A stretch of 64,000 bases of DNA from Alicyclobacillus hesperidum (GCF_900107035.1 NZ_FNOJ01000006.1:1-64000), one strand, 5' to 3'; positions 10,212 through 18,122 are shown, counted from the first letter of the stretch. Translations and numbers: made by a program. Notes: a model not told the origin generated them from the sequence alone.

Positions 10212-11117
10212 TTATATCAGGCGCAAATACAGTGCCCATGCACAGGCTGTCGATAATGTTGCGCTGGCAAGGCTTCCCCACATCAGCCTTGCCGACCAAT
10301 CAGGTCGCTCCGGATCCTTTGGTAACGGAATGCTGTGCAGTAACATTGCAAAGGTAGTAGCATCTGTCACCGAACCGCGTAACACCTTTTGCAGAATGCT
10401 CTGCCAGCACGCTCCCGGTGCTTGCACAATGGCCTTGTTGAGCCATGCTCGCCGCTGTTCTTGGGATTGACTAGATAGATTCGCAGGAGGTTTGACGTCG
10501 AGCAGCAAAGCCATAAGTGCGACGCCGACGAGATCGTACTGCGCGCACGCGCGGCGCTCGCAGACGCCCCAAAACGCCCCGTCCGAAGTCGGCGTGAACT
10601 GCCGTACGGCTTTGCCAAACGGCGTGACACCCCCCGCGTCCACGAAGCGTACACGCATGTCATCGGATACATCCACTAAGATATTTTGTGCCTTCACGTC
10701 GCAAAATGCATATCCGGTCTCGTGCAATTGGACTAACCCTGCCACAATGTCGAGTAACACACGTTGGCGATCCGCTGGTGTCAATCCAGACCACACTTGG
10801 TCGAGGGATTTACCCCCCACCCGCTCCATCACGTAAAAATATTGCGCAAGGGGATGGTCACTGTCGTCGATTTGCTGGGGCGCAGGAAACGGGGAACGGG
10901 CACCTTTTACGCGCTCCAGCAAAGACCATTCGAACGCGACTTGTCCTGCGCCCGCACAGACCTTCATCGCCCCCGGCAGTCCATCATCGCGATCGACAGC
11001 GTAGACGACGCCATTGGCACCAACGCCCAGGCAACCGCGCACGCGCCAGCGGCGACCGGTCCACTTCCCGTGGATCCACGTGCCACTCGGAATCTGCTTC
11101 TGCGACTTATCGCTCAT
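10212..11117 (-). CDS. yabT: YabT-like membrane-anchored Ser/Thr protein kinase
   Basis: The 301-residue protein has a kinase-like fold with a glycine-rich loop (GVGANGVVYAV, about residue 32), an ATP lysine in AMKVC and a catalytic loop FCDVKAQNIL that keeps the aspartate and asparagine. One hydrophobic segment at the extreme C-terminus (about 278-298) would anchor it in the membrane. The DFG motif is VDAGG here, which departs from the consensus. B. subtilis YabT, in the same spoIIE-yabS-yabT-tilS order, is a sporulation kinase activated by DNA. Its start overlaps the yabS stop as ATGA. Confidence 0.87.
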   Translation of the reverse strand: MSDKSQKQIPSGTWIHGKWTGRRWRVRGCLGVGANGVVYAVDRDDGLPGAMKVCAGAGQVAFEWSLLERVKGARSPFPAPQQIDDSDHPLAQYFYVMERVGGKSLDQVWSGLTPADRQRVLLDIVAGLVQLHETGYAFCDVKAQNILVDVSDDMRVRFVDAGGVTPFGKAVRQFTPTSDGAFWGVCERRACAQYDLVGVALMALLLDVKPPANLSSQSQEQRRAWLNKAIVQAPGACWQSILQKVLRGSVTDATTFAMLLHSIPLPKDPERPDWSARLMWGSLASATLSTACAWALYLRLI

Positions 11118-11836
11118 GCAAAGTCACGCCTTGGCCCGTCAAACCCGTCGACTTCGCCGCGACGTTCAATAATCAGGGATACTGCATAGTCAATGGCTGG
11201 CCCGGTCGGCGTCCCTCCACGCGCGACCAATGCCGATTCAAGAGCGGCAACATCAACCTTGTCCGAGAATGGTTGCACGAGTTTTGTCATTTCCTCTCCT
11301 TTCCCGGGAAAACTCAACACGGCGACCGCAAGCGATCCGGTTCTGACCTGCAACGATAATGAAAGATCGCGCACCGCTTCGCGCACGGTAGGAATCTTGT
11401 CGCGCATGCTCGCGCTCATATCGAGGGCGACGACGAGTTGTAATGCAACCTCTTCCTCGAGCTTCTCGACCACCTGCATCACGCGCGAACGTTCCGTGGG
11501 TGGCAAATCCTCGGTTGTTTTCCCCATGACCGACATGAGTTCCTGATTGACAACCTGCTGCAGGGTCATCTGCATCGTCTGATGAGTCATCATCTGTGCA
11601 GTAGCCGAAATGTCGGCCGGTTGCACGATCCGGCACATACCGCCACCGGCATCCGCTATGGATTGTGCTTCTTCATATCCTTTTTGTGCCGCTTCACCGT
11701 CGCCAACAATGCCAATGACATTGACGACAATTCCTCGCCCGTAGGCACGTCGCGCTGCATCCACCGGATCCGGCCCGATATTGGAACAACCGTCGGTAAT
11801 CACGAGAATTTGTCGAATCGTTGCCTCTTTACTCAA
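11114..11836 (-). CDS. yabS: VWA-domain protein, YabS-like
   Basis: The 240-residue protein has two Rossmann-like stretches: an N-terminal one beginning IRQILVITDGCSN, and a C-terminal von Willebrand A domain with the metal-binding motif DMSASM (about residue 143) and TPTGPA. Biochemical role is unknown. In B. subtilis yabS lies next to spoIIE and the kinase gene yabT and is linked to sporulation. I choose TTG 11836, 7 nt after GGAGGTG. It follows a hairpin (11868-11887) and a terminator for spoIIE, and is translationally coupled to the kinase. Confidence 0.87.
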   Translation of the reverse strand: MSKEATIRQILVITDGCSNIGPDPVDAARRAYGRGIVVNVIGIVGDGEAAQKGYEEAQSIADAGGGMCRIVQPADISATAQMMTHQTMQMTLQQVVNQELMSVMGKTTEDLPPTERSRVMQVVEKLEEEVALQLVVALDMSASMRDKIPTVREAVRDLSLSLQVRTGSLAVAVLSFPGKGEEMTKLVQPFSDKVDVAALESALVARGGTPTGPAIDYAVSLIIERRGEVDGFDGPRRDFA

Positions 11837-11867
11837 CGAATCCACCTCCGTATGTCTAGTTGCCAGT

Positions 11868-11887
11868 ATCGCCGACCAATCGGCGAT
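11868..11887. repeat. 20-nt inverted repeat upstream of yabS
   Basis: A perfect 8-bp inverted repeat ATCGCCGA/TCGGCGAT with a 4-nt loop lies between the spoIIE terminator and the yabS ribosome binding site. It has no T-run, so it could be an operator or an mRNA structure. Confidence 0.4.
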
Positions 11888-11920
11888 TCATTCCAAAAAA
11901 GAGAGTAGATTCGCTTGCAC

Positions 11921-11948
11921 AAAAAGCGCGGCCATTTACGCGCCGCGC
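11921..11948 (-). terminator. Terminator overlapping the spoIIE stop codon
   Basis: A 7-bp all-GC stem (GCGCGGC, 11926-11932 with 11942-11948) is followed by five T residues on the minus strand. The spoIIE stop codon (11936-11938) lies in the loop, so the last codons of spoIIE form the upstream arm. Confidence 0.85.
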
Positions 11949-14392
11949 TTGCTCTTGTGTGGTTTGCGCAGACTGGGGATGTTCGGCAGTTTAATGGCCG
12001 CCCATTCCTCTTGACTGCGTTCGACTACGGCTACAACGACGGTCATATCGTCGCGCACAAGGCCGTGATTCATGCGTACCGCGTGTTCAATCAATTCGTC
12101 GGCAATGGCCTGCGGTTCCATCACCGTCAGATCCGCAATCACTTTCTTCAACCAACTGTCACCGTCGTATCGATGCAAAGGAGCGTCGTATAGACCATCC
12201 GAGACAAGGATGAGGATATCCCCTGGATACAACTGTTGCTCGATGGCCTGTACCTCGATGTCTTGCAAAATGCCGATGGGCACGTTGCTACCGGTAATTT
12301 CGATGACATCGTTCCCACGCTTCACATAGCTGGGTGCAGAGCCGACCTTTAAGAATTCCGCCTTTGCGTTAAATAAGTCGATCAACGCCATGTCGAGCGT
12401 TGTGAACATCTCATCGCGGGACCGCAGTAAAAGTGTCGAATTGACGGTGCGGATGGCTAGTTTCTCGTCAAATCCGGCCTTCATTAGTTTTTTCAACAGG
12501 TCGATGGCAGCCTTCGACTCCTGGCGCGCTCGTTCGCCGTTACCCATACCGTCGCTGACGGCCACTGCATACCGCCCATTGCCAAGATCCACTGTCGTGT
12601 GCGTGTCGCCGGAAACTAAGCGACCATCGCGAGCGACCGCAGCCACTGCAGTGTTCACTTGGAACAAACGGGCGGAAGCAAAGACGCTCGTGCATGGGCC
12701 TCCTCCTTCGGACACATGGACGTGCGAGACCGAGATATGCTCGCCCAACACGCCGGACAAGAGGGGCGCAATCATCTTGGCTGCCGTCTCATAAGCTCCC
12801 TCGGTCGGTTGCACGACTTCGATCTCGACCTTGCCTGGTTCTAAGCTGACGATATGTACATCGTCGACATATAATCCAAGCTGCTCCAAGGCCCCTAGGA
12901 TTTGCTCCTCATCCGACAAGAGCGTCTGTTGTTCAGCATCGAGTTCGCGAGCCATTGTACGCACGACTTCCGCGACCCCGGAAAGCTGAGCGGAGAGTAA
13001 CGTCCGCTGATCGCGCAACTTTTGCAACCATTTGGCATCGCGATGCGTGATGTCAAGGTTATAGCGAAGCGTACCAAGCAATGGGTCAAGTCGGATGCAT
13101 CGTTCGCGCAACTCCGGGCTGGGAACGGCGCGACGCCCAGCGGACATTTCGAGATTGCGCAACGTGTTCGCGATTGCGTGATACGTCTGCACGCTTTCTT
13201 TCTCCCAACAGCGAGATCGCCGCGGACACAACGAGCACACCGTCTGCCTTGTGGCCTCGACCATTTGCGTCACGAGTTGCTGGGCTGTCTGAAATTCACT
13301 GTCGCTCGTATCGGCAAAGCTCTCGGACAGTTCGTCAAACACGAGACTGACCTCACTGATCTTTTCCGTAAGTAGAGCATGCACTCGATGCGCGCGGGCT
13401 CGCTCCTCCGCCGAATGTTCCGTCGTGCCTGGCACGAACGAACGCAACTCGCGGGACAGGCTGAGAGGGGTGATAAGAAAGCCAATCGAAGCGACGCCGG
13501 CAGCAATCATTTGATCCAAGAGCAACGTATAGCCATGCGCATAGGTCAGTGTCAAAACAGTCGTGGCCAGCACGAACGCCAAGGCAATCAAAACCTTGTG
13601 TGTATCGCGTAAAAGTCCGCATAGCAGCCCCGCAAAGCCAAAGATGGCCACTTCCGGAAGGGAGGACTGGTGGTTGAGCAGCGTGAGCATGCTCACAGCG
13701 ATGGCACCTGCGGCACACATGCCCATTCCGCCGGCACTCATGACCAGCACCAACCAGTCGACGGCAACGAGCGCAACAGACACGTTGTGCACCTGTAGGC
13801 CATCAAAGCCCATAATCACTGACGCAATCAAGATGATGACACTTAAGAGTTGTTCATATCGCAGTGTGCGTGATGTTTCCTGGCCGACAAACAGGTTCAT
13901 GCACTGAATGAAAATTAACGATAATATGGTGACGAGAGCTCCTTCGGCGAAGCTGACAAGCACTTCGAGTCCAGTGATTCCTGTACCATACATCCCGAGT
14001 TTGGCCAAAAAGCCAACTCCGCCTGCAGCGATGGGGATCCACATCAGATCGGTTGATTCGCGACGAATGACGAAACGCCGGACAAGCCTATAAAGCACGA
14101 GCGAGGCAAACATCAAAAAACCATTGTCGATACCGGTGGTTAGCGCTCCAATCACAGCGGCATAGGCAGGCCAAGCGCGGCGCTGGCCTGCCACCTCGGC
14201 GAGCACAGCAAAATAGGCAAGGCCGAACGGAGATACAACGTGATCGATGTTGGCTCGTCCGAGCAATAAGCCAAGTACCGCCAACAGAGCAACGCGCCGC
14301 CACGCCCGCCAAGTCCACCGTGGGGAGACCGCCGTACGAACGGGCGCTTGTTGATTTTTCTGGCGCTTATGAAGCGATGAGAGTTGGACCAT
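11936..14392 (-). CDS. spoIIE: Stage II sporulation protein E, membrane serine phosphatase
   Basis: Dephosphorylates SpoIIAA to activate sigma-F in the forespore and takes part in polar septation. The 818-residue protein has about ten hydrophobic segments in residues 30-320, a central FtsZ-interacting/regulatory region, and a C-terminal PP2C phosphatase domain with SDGMGNGE near residue 620 and LVSDGLYDA near 750. Length matches B. subtilis SpoIIE (827). The start ATG has GAGGGAG upstream. Upstream lies a TTGACA-N22-TATAAT promoter of the Spo0A-dependent type. Confidence 0.97.
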   Translation of the reverse strand: MVQLSSLHKRQKNQQAPVRTAVSPRWTWRAWRRVALLAVLGLLLGRANIDHVVSPFGLAYFAVLAEVAGQRRAWPAYAAVIGALTTGIDNGFLMFASLVLYRLVRRFVIRRESTDLMWIPIAAGGVGFLAKLGMYGTGITGLEVLVSFAEGALVTILSLIFIQCMNLFVGQETSRTLRYEQLLSVIILIASVIMGFDGLQVHNVSVALVAVDWLVLVMSAGGMGMCAAGAIAVSMLTLLNHQSSLPEVAIFGFAGLLCGLLRDTHKVLIALAFVLATTVLTLTYAHGYTLLLDQMIAAGVASIGFLITPLSLSRELRSFVPGTTEHSAEERARAHRVHALLTEKISEVSLVFDELSESFADTSDSEFQTAQQLVTQMVEATRQTVCSLCPRRSRCWEKESVQTYHAIANTLRNLEMSAGRRAVPSPELRERCIRLDPLLGTLRYNLDITHRDAKWLQKLRDQRTLLSAQLSGVAEVVRTMARELDAEQQTLLSDEEQILGALEQLGLYVDDVHIVSLEPGKVEIEVVQPTEGAYETAAKMIAPLLSGVLGEHISVSHVHVSEGGGPCTSVFASARLFQVNTAVAAVARDGRLVSGDTHTTVDLGNGRYAVAVSDGMGNGERARQESKAAIDLLKKLMKAGFDEKLAIRTVNSTLLLRSRDEMFTTLDMALIDLFNAKAEFLKVGSAPSYVKRGNDVIEITGSNVPIGILQDIEVQAIEQQLYPGDILILVSDGLYDAPLHRYDGDSWLKKVIADLTVMEPQAIADELIEHAVRMNHGLVRDDMTVVVAVVERSQEEWAAIKLPNIPSLRKPHKSKRGA

Positions 14393-14425
14393 GAGACGTA
14401 ACTCCCTCCTCGAATGTGTATGGCC

Positions 14426-14459
14426 ATTATACGGGTGGTATGCCTGAATAATTTGTCAA
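14426..14459 (-). promoter_or_regulatory. Spo0A-type sigma-A promoter of spoIIE (22-bp spacer)
   Basis: The minus strand has perfect TTGACA (14459-14454) and TATAAT (14431-14426) separated by 22 nt, 5 nt too long for unaided sigma-A. B. subtilis spoIIE and spoIIG promoters share this odd spacing and need Spo0A~P. A 0A-box-like TGTCAAA (one mismatch to TGTCGAA) overlaps the -35. Confidence 0.75.
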
Positions 14460-14531
14460 ACGGCGTCCGTAGAGGGAACAAAAATTGTGACATGATACGA
14501 GAAGGTTCGCATAAGAAAGGGAGAAACCGAC

Positions 14532-15014
14532 ATGGAAGAAACACCGTCGCGCGAACGCATGGATTGGCATACGTTTTTTGCCTCACAGAGCCGCGTGATG
14601 GCGGCGAGATCAACCTGTCCACGACTCGCGGTCGGATGTGTCATTGTCCGCGAAAAACGGATCATTGCCAGTGGCTACAACGGAAGCATCCACGGCGATG
14701 AACATTGTATCGATGTTGGCTGCAAGGTCATCTCCGGCCATTGTGTACGAGCTGTGCACGCCGAACAGAACGCGTTGCTGCAGTGTGCCCGCTTTGGCAT
14801 CGCGGCGGAGGGTGCAGATCTGTACGTAACACATACACCGTGTCTTAACTGCACCAAAAGTTTGATTCAAGCTGGAATCGCAAGAGTATTTTACGAGTTT
14901 GCATATCGTCCCGATCCATACGCGCAGGAACTGTTGAACAAAGCGGGGATTTTTGTCGAACAAGTCACGAGTAGGCTCGATTTGCTTCTGGATCTTCGCG
15001 AAGGAAACCGATGA
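14532..15014 (+). CDS. comEB: ComEB-like deoxycytidylate deaminase family protein
   Basis: A zinc deaminase of the dCMP/cytidine deaminase superfamily, probably making dUMP from dCMP. The 160-residue protein has the zinc and proton-shuttle motif HAEQNAL (about residue 76) and the second zinc motif PCLNCTKSL (about residue 102). It also has CPRLAVGC and the extra zinc-type residues H56 and C62 common in dCMP deaminases. GGGAGAAACC precedes the ATG. It is divergent from spoIIE. In B. subtilis comEB is elsewhere, in the comE operon, so the location is unusual and the symbol rests on family resemblance. Confidence 0.82.
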   Translation: MEETPSRERMDWHTFFASQSRVMAARSTCPRLAVGCVIVREKRIIASGYNGSIHGDEHCIDVGCKVISGHCVRAVHAEQNALLQCARFGIAAEGADLYVTHTPCLNCTKSLIQAGIARVFYEFAYRPDPYAQELLNKAGIFVEQVTSRLDLLLDLREGNR

Positions 15015-15142
15015 CGTCGATTTTCGGCGGTCAAGTGAGAAGAATGCGGTCATTCTGGGCGCAGATTGGAGCCATCGTGCGTAGACTAACAACAAACACC
15101 GAAGAACCGCGGCGAACACCGCGATGGGCGAGGTGAAGTGGA

Positions 15143-15253
15143 ATGCCAGAATGGCTTCGTAGTCAGCTCAGGCGAGCGTTCCTCAATCGCGATCGAAAGT
15201 CCATCCTGATGCTTAATCAAGCATTCTACCGTTATCGCCAGACGCGAACATAA
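15143..15253 (+). CDS. cmpA: Cortex morphogenetic protein CmpA
   Basis: A 36-residue gene beginning MPEWLRSQLRRAF and containing the LNQAFYRYR block. It matches the tiny CmpA family, which starts MPxWLxxQ, has a conserved LNQ followed by aromatic residues, and is about 37 residues long. In B. subtilis CmpA works with ClpXP to regulate SpoIVA and cortex assembly in the mother cell. GAGGTGAAG precedes the ATG. It lies between comEB and the yabR operon, and a GC hairpin follows directly after the stop codon. No convincing sigma-E promoter was found upstream. Confidence 0.8.
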   Translation: MPEWLRSQLRRAFLNRDRKSILMLNQAFYRYRQTRT

Positions 15254-15280
15254 AACGGGCGGCCACACTGGGCCGCCTCG
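15254..15280. terminator. GC-rich hairpin between cmpA and the 61-residue gene
   Basis: A perfect 7-bp stem (GGCGGCC 15258-15264 with GGCCGCC 15271-15277). On the minus strand it is followed by CGTTTTA, so it works better as a terminator for the convergent small gene than for cmpA. Confidence 0.55.
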
Positions 15281-15309
15281 AAAAGCCACTGACCTTGCAC
15301 CGCTCAACG

Positions 15310-15495
15310 CTATCTGGCAATGCGGCCATGAAATTTGTTTACAATGCGCGACAGAACTTCCTCTGTGACAGGACCAAGTTGGGCTTTATACATATCGAGA
15401 GATATGTGGCACCCATCGCGGTCGTTCTCCTCATCAAAGGCTAGAATCACACGTTGGCCGTCAGACAACTCGTATTCCAAATAATAGGTATTCAT
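15310..15495 (-). CDS. Unrecognised 61-residue protein
   Basis: A short acidic-to-mixed protein starting MNTYYLEYELSDGQRV, with no membrane segment, cysteines paired for zinc, or family motif that I recognise. The beta-rich start followed by an amphipathic C-terminal half (VTEEVLSRIVNKF) suggests a small folded domain. GGAGAGG lies 10 nt upstream of the ATG. It sits downstream of the yabR terminator and converges on cmpA, so it probably needs its own promoter or readthrough. Coding status is supported by the ribosome binding site and flanking terminators only. Confidence 0.5.
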   Translation of the reverse strand: MNTYYLEYELSDGQRVILAFDEENDRDGCHISLDMYKAQLGPVTEEVLSRIVNKFHGRIAR

Positions 15496-15516
15496 GAGCA
15501 ACCAACCTCTCCACAA

Positions 15517-15553
15517 CAAAACACCGGGCCTTGCTTCCAAGCCCGGTGTTTTG
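15517..15553. terminator. Bidirectional terminator after yabR
   Basis: A perfect 12-bp stem (AAAACACCGGGC 15518-15529 with GCCCGGTGTTTT 15541-15552) with A and T tracts at the stem ends. On the minus strand it ends in TTTTGTTG and closes the yabR operon. Confidence 0.85.
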
Positions 15554-15561
15554 CTTGTGCA

Positions 15562-15981
15562 TTAGCCGCGGCGTCCGCCGCGCCCACCGCGTTTGCTTTC
15601 ATTGCGGCGCAGCGCTGAAAGGCGCTCTTCGCTGTCCTTTAGAAACCGGTTCATAATCTGTTCGAACCCCGGTCGCCGCCCATCACCGCGGTGACCGCCC
15701 CCGCGCGGACCACCGTGCCCACGGCCTGATTGGCCGTTGTTGGAAGACTCATTGGCCTGGCGAATGGAAAGGGCGATTTTTCCATCCCCACCGATGCTGA
15801 TGATCTTCACTGTGACTTCGTCGTCGACTTTCAAAAAGTCGTGGACGTCCTTCACGTAGCTGTCCGAAATCTCGGAGATGTGCACCAATCCAGTTGCGCC
15901 CTCGGGCAAAGTTACAAAAGCCCCAAACTTCGTGATGCCTGTAACTTTCCCTGTCACCTTGCTGCCGACCTCAATGGCCAT
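15562..15981 (-). CDS. yabR: S1-domain RNA-binding protein YabR
   Basis: The 139-residue protein has one S1 RNA-binding domain (residues 1-75, GSKVTGKVTGITKFGAF and GLVHISEISDSYVKDV) followed by a low-complexity Gly/Arg-rich tail (about 85-110) and a basic C-terminus ending RGGRGGRRG. It is probably a general RNA-binding or ribosome-associated factor; the exact target is unknown. The ATG 15981 begins the S1 domain, with GGGAGG 13 nt upstream, a little far. It is the last gene of the run yabP-yabQ-divIC-yabR, as in B. subtilis. Confidence 0.9.
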   Translation of the reverse strand: MAIEVGSKVTGKVTGITKFGAFVTLPEGATGLVHISEISDSYVKDVHDFLKVDDEVTVKIISIGGDGKIALSIRQANESSNNGQSGRGHGGPRGGGHRGDGRRPGFEQIMNRFLKDSEERLSALRRNESKRGGRGGRRG

Positions 15982-16123
15982 AAAGACGTCTGTTCCTCCC
16001 TGTTCGCATGAGACGAAAGAATCATTTCTGATGAGTGCGAAGCTATCCAACGAGTCATCCTTGGATCAGGATATCCTCTTTGCAAGAATGGAACACAAGG
16101 ACCGACTGCGAATTACGACAATC

Positions 16124-16465
16124 TTAGCCTTTATGACCATTCGGTTGCAAATCGAACGGAACTTGATTTGGCATCACCAAATTCTGATGTTCCGTTGCGT
16201 ACTTTTCAATATACGATGGATCATTCAATTGTTGCTTCTCTTTTTGAAGGGTTTGCTGCTGTGTCTGTATGCGGTGCAGTTGATTCTGAAGCTCGACGTT
16301 TTGGGCCTGAAGTTGCTTCAACTGAGGACGCTCCGCATGTAGAAAGTACACTGCGGCCCAACCACAAATGACGATCATCGCAAGATAGCGTACGCGCATC
16401 CACGGATGCCGAACGGCACGGCTTCTATGTTGCTCGGCACCATAACGTTGACGGTCTGCTCGCAC
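16124..16465 (-). CDS. divIC: Septum formation initiator, DivIC/FtsB family
   Basis: A bitopic division protein that forms a complex with FtsL and DivIB at the septum. The 113-residue protein has a basic cytoplasmic N-terminus, one transmembrane segment (about residues 26-42) and an extracytoplasmic coiled coil rich in Gln and Leu (about 47-85). I favour the GTG at 16465 because GAGGGAG lies 9 nt upstream, while the ATG codons 6 and 10 residues earlier have no ribosome binding site. The neighbours yabQ and yabR are as in B. subtilis. Confidence 0.88.
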   Translation of the reverse strand: MRADRQRYGAEQHRSRAVRHPWMRVRYLAMIVICGWAAVYFLHAERPQLKQLQAQNVELQNQLHRIQTQQQTLQKEKQQLNDPSYIEKYATEHQNLVMPNQVPFDLQPNGHKG

Positions 16466-16504
16466 GAGTATACGCTCCCTCATGGACGTTGACAAAGCTG
16501 AGGA

Positions 16505-17101
16505 CTACTGTACCGGCTTTCGAGTACGCCTTAACCATTTCGCCGTCAGTTGCCAAAACTCCTCTTGCCATTGCGAAAGTTTTTTCCGCCAAGCGGCATC
16601 TACCGCCACGTATCGTCGGATTGGAAACGTGAGTATCAAGAACACAATCGACAGCAGTCTGGCCATGACATCCTCGAACCGACAGCCCAACCGATACAAC
16701 AACGTAGCCAAGCCACTGACCAATCGCCAAATCAAACGCGCTGGCACGCCAAACAGCATGTACAACATGCGGCCACAGATGAGTACGACAACGCGCATCA
16801 CATGCAGGATGGCAAAGGCACTACCCACGACCCAGCGCCTCAGGAGTAAGCGATACAAAGCATACCCGGCGGTAAGCAACAAGAATGTCCAAATGCGGAA
16901 CGCACCGGAGATGGTACGATACGTGCATACGTATGCGACAACAGCAGCGACAAGCCAAAAGGCGAGATCGAACAATGGCCGTAACCGACGCAACCAACGC
17001 GATGCGCCCGTGATGGTATTGTAGAAGTCAAACGTCGCTCCCATAGCCATGCCGCACAGAACCATCCATGCGACGTATGCGGCGTTTTGCGCTGTGTTCA
17101 T
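16505..17101 (-). CDS. yabQ: Spore cortex biosynthesis protein YabQ
   Basis: Needed for spore cortex formation in B. subtilis, where it is made in the mother cell and localises to the forespore membrane. The 198-residue protein is strongly hydrophobic in residues 5-110 (several membrane segments) with a short TM-rich core GMAMGATFDFYN, and has a basic, more hydrophilic C-terminus. The start ATG overlaps the yabP stop as ATGA, so the two are translationally coupled. The 39-nt gap to divIC suggests a single transcript. Confidence 0.92.
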   Translation of the reverse strand: MNTAQNAAYVAWMVLCGMAMGATFDFYNTITGASRWLRRLRPLFDLAFWLVAAVVAYVCTYRTISGAFRIWTFLLLTAGYALYRLLLRRWVVGSAFAILHVMRVVVLICGRMLYMLFGVPARLIWRLVSGLATLLYRLGCRFEDVMARLLSIVFLILTFPIRRYVAVDAAWRKKLSQWQEEFWQLTAKWLRRTRKPVQ

Positions 17102-17358
17102 CGCAACAACCGCCCCATCAATCCCCGCGGCTTGCCATCGTCATACACGATGGCCCCTATCTCGCCCTCGATGCACACGATACCTGCTTGTCTATCAAAC
17201 TGCTTCATGTGCAGCGACTGCCCTGCGATACGCATATTGCCTGCCGTGGTGGACAATTCAAACGCCTGAACGTCAAAGCTCTCGACGCGCTTGACCCCCG
17301 TGATTTGCAACTCGCGGCGCCCTGTCAAGTGCACATCGTGTTCCTCAGCCGCAGCCAT
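17098..17358 (-). CDS. yabP: Sporulation protein YabP
   Basis: The 86-residue YabP/YqfC-family protein is needed for cortex formation with YabQ. Visible features are a beta-rich pattern (LTGRRELQITGVKRVESFD), AFELSTTAGNMRIAG and LHMKQFDRQAG. It has no signal or membrane segment. GGAGGTGG precedes the ATG. It starts after the rqcP terminator, so it needs its own promoter; a sigma-E-like -10 lies 36 nt upstream. Confidence 0.93.
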   Translation of the reverse strand: MAAAEEHDVHLTGRRELQITGVKRVESFDVQAFELSTTAGNMRIAGQSLHMKQFDRQAGIVCIEGEIGAIVYDDGKPRGLMGRLLR

Positions 17359-17393
17359 ACCGCCACCTCCATCGACCCAAGTCGTCCATCTTT

Positions 17394-17415
17394 AGTCTAT
17401 GAGGACGTTTGCGAT
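17394..17415 (-). promoter_or_regulatory. Candidate sigma-E promoter of yabP
   Basis: The minus strand has CATAGACT (17401-17394), 7 of 8 matches to the sigma-E -10 CATACAMT. An ATAT core lies upstream but at a short spacing, so the -35 is weak. yabP is sigma-E dependent in B. subtilis, which fits. Confidence 0.4.
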
Positions 17416-17433
17416 ATAGAACGGCGGTAAATG

Positions 17434-17467
17434 CAAAAGGATCGATCCGTTACAAACGGATCGATCC
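17434..17467 (-). terminator. Terminator after rqcP
   Basis: A perfect 12-bp stem (17439-17450 with 17456-17467, GGATCGATCCGT on the plus strand) and a 5-nt loop, followed by TTTT on the minus strand. It lies directly after the rqcP stop codon. Confidence 0.88.
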
Positions 17468-17473
17468 TCCCAC

Positions 17474-17782
17474 TTAGCGAGCGACGTCTTCGTCTTCGTC
17501 GTCGACAAACGCGGCATCTACTTGATCTTTGCGCGTCTCCACCGCGATCACGTCATACAGGGAAGCAGCCTCATCCCGGCGCGGATTCTCGGTCAGCTTG
17601 CGAACGACGACCGTCATGGTCTTGTTACCATAGCGAATGATAAGTTCGTCGTCGACCGCGACGTCTGTCGATGCTTTCGCTGTGCGCCTGTTGACGCTCA
17701 CACGACCAGCGTCGCAAATCTGCTTCGCCAATGTACGTCGTTTGATGAGACGCGATACTTTGAGAAACTTATCGAGACGCAA
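17474..17782 (-). CDS. rqcP: S4-domain ribosome quality control protein RqcP
   Basis: A Hsp15-like RNA-binding protein that works with RqcH in adding alanine tails to nascent chains on split 50S subunits. The 102-residue protein begins with the S4 domain (MRLDKFLKVSRLIKRRTLAKQ, to about residue 65) and ends in an acidic tail. It corresponds to B. subtilis yabO, which lies between yabN (mazG) and yabP; here hup is inserted between mazG and rqcP. Only 3 nt separate it from hup, so they are cotranscribed. A strong terminator follows it. Confidence 0.92.
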   Translation of the reverse strand: MRLDKFLKVSRLIKRRTLAKQICDAGRVSVNRRTAKASTDVAVDDELIIRYGNKTMTVVVRKLTENPRRDEAASLYDVIAVETRKDQVDAAFVDDEDEDVAR

Positions 17783-17785
17783 GGC

Positions 17786-18058
17786 TTACCGCGTGCTTTC
17801 CTTCAGCTTGTTGCCCGGCTTAAATGCAGGAACGGTAGACGCCGGGATTTCAATGACTTCACCAGTCTGCGGATTCCGGCCGGAACGCGCGGCGCGCGAA
17901 CGAGTCTCGAATGTGCCGAAACCGATGACCTGCACCTTTTCCCCTGCAGCCAGAGCTTCCTCGATGGTGTCGAAGACGCTGTTGACAGCCAATTCGGCGT
18001 CCTTCTTTTTCAGACCGGTCTTCTCGGCCACCTTGTTTATCAGTTCCATCTTATTCAC
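17786..18058 (-). CDS. hup: DNA-binding protein HU
   Basis: The nucleoid-compacting histone-like protein. The 90-residue sequence is a typical [18 protein letters not shown] start, the DNA-binding arm with [15 protein letters not shown], and the [10 protein letters not shown] end. The start is GTG 18058 with AAAGGGG upstream at a slightly long spacing; the next in-frame ATG would cut into the first helix. In B. subtilis the HU gene lies elsewhere, so this position between mazG and rqcP is a lineage trait. Confidence 0.97.
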   Translation of the reverse strand: MNKMELINKVAEKTGLKKKDAELAVNSVFDTIEEALAAGEKVQVIGFGTFETRSRAARSGRNPQTGEVIEIPASTVPAFKPGNKLKESTR

Positions 18059-18122
18059 TCGCGAGATACCCCTTTCGTGGGAATGTCGGGAATCTAATTC
18101 GTCCTTCGCCGCAGGAATCCTG

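Noticed and set aside
15015-15309. Possible tRNA genes between spoIIE/comEB and yabR, where B. subtilis has tRNA genes
   Set aside because: No T-loop GTTCGA-type sequence, acceptor pairing or clover-leaf could be traced; the stretch holds cmpA instead.
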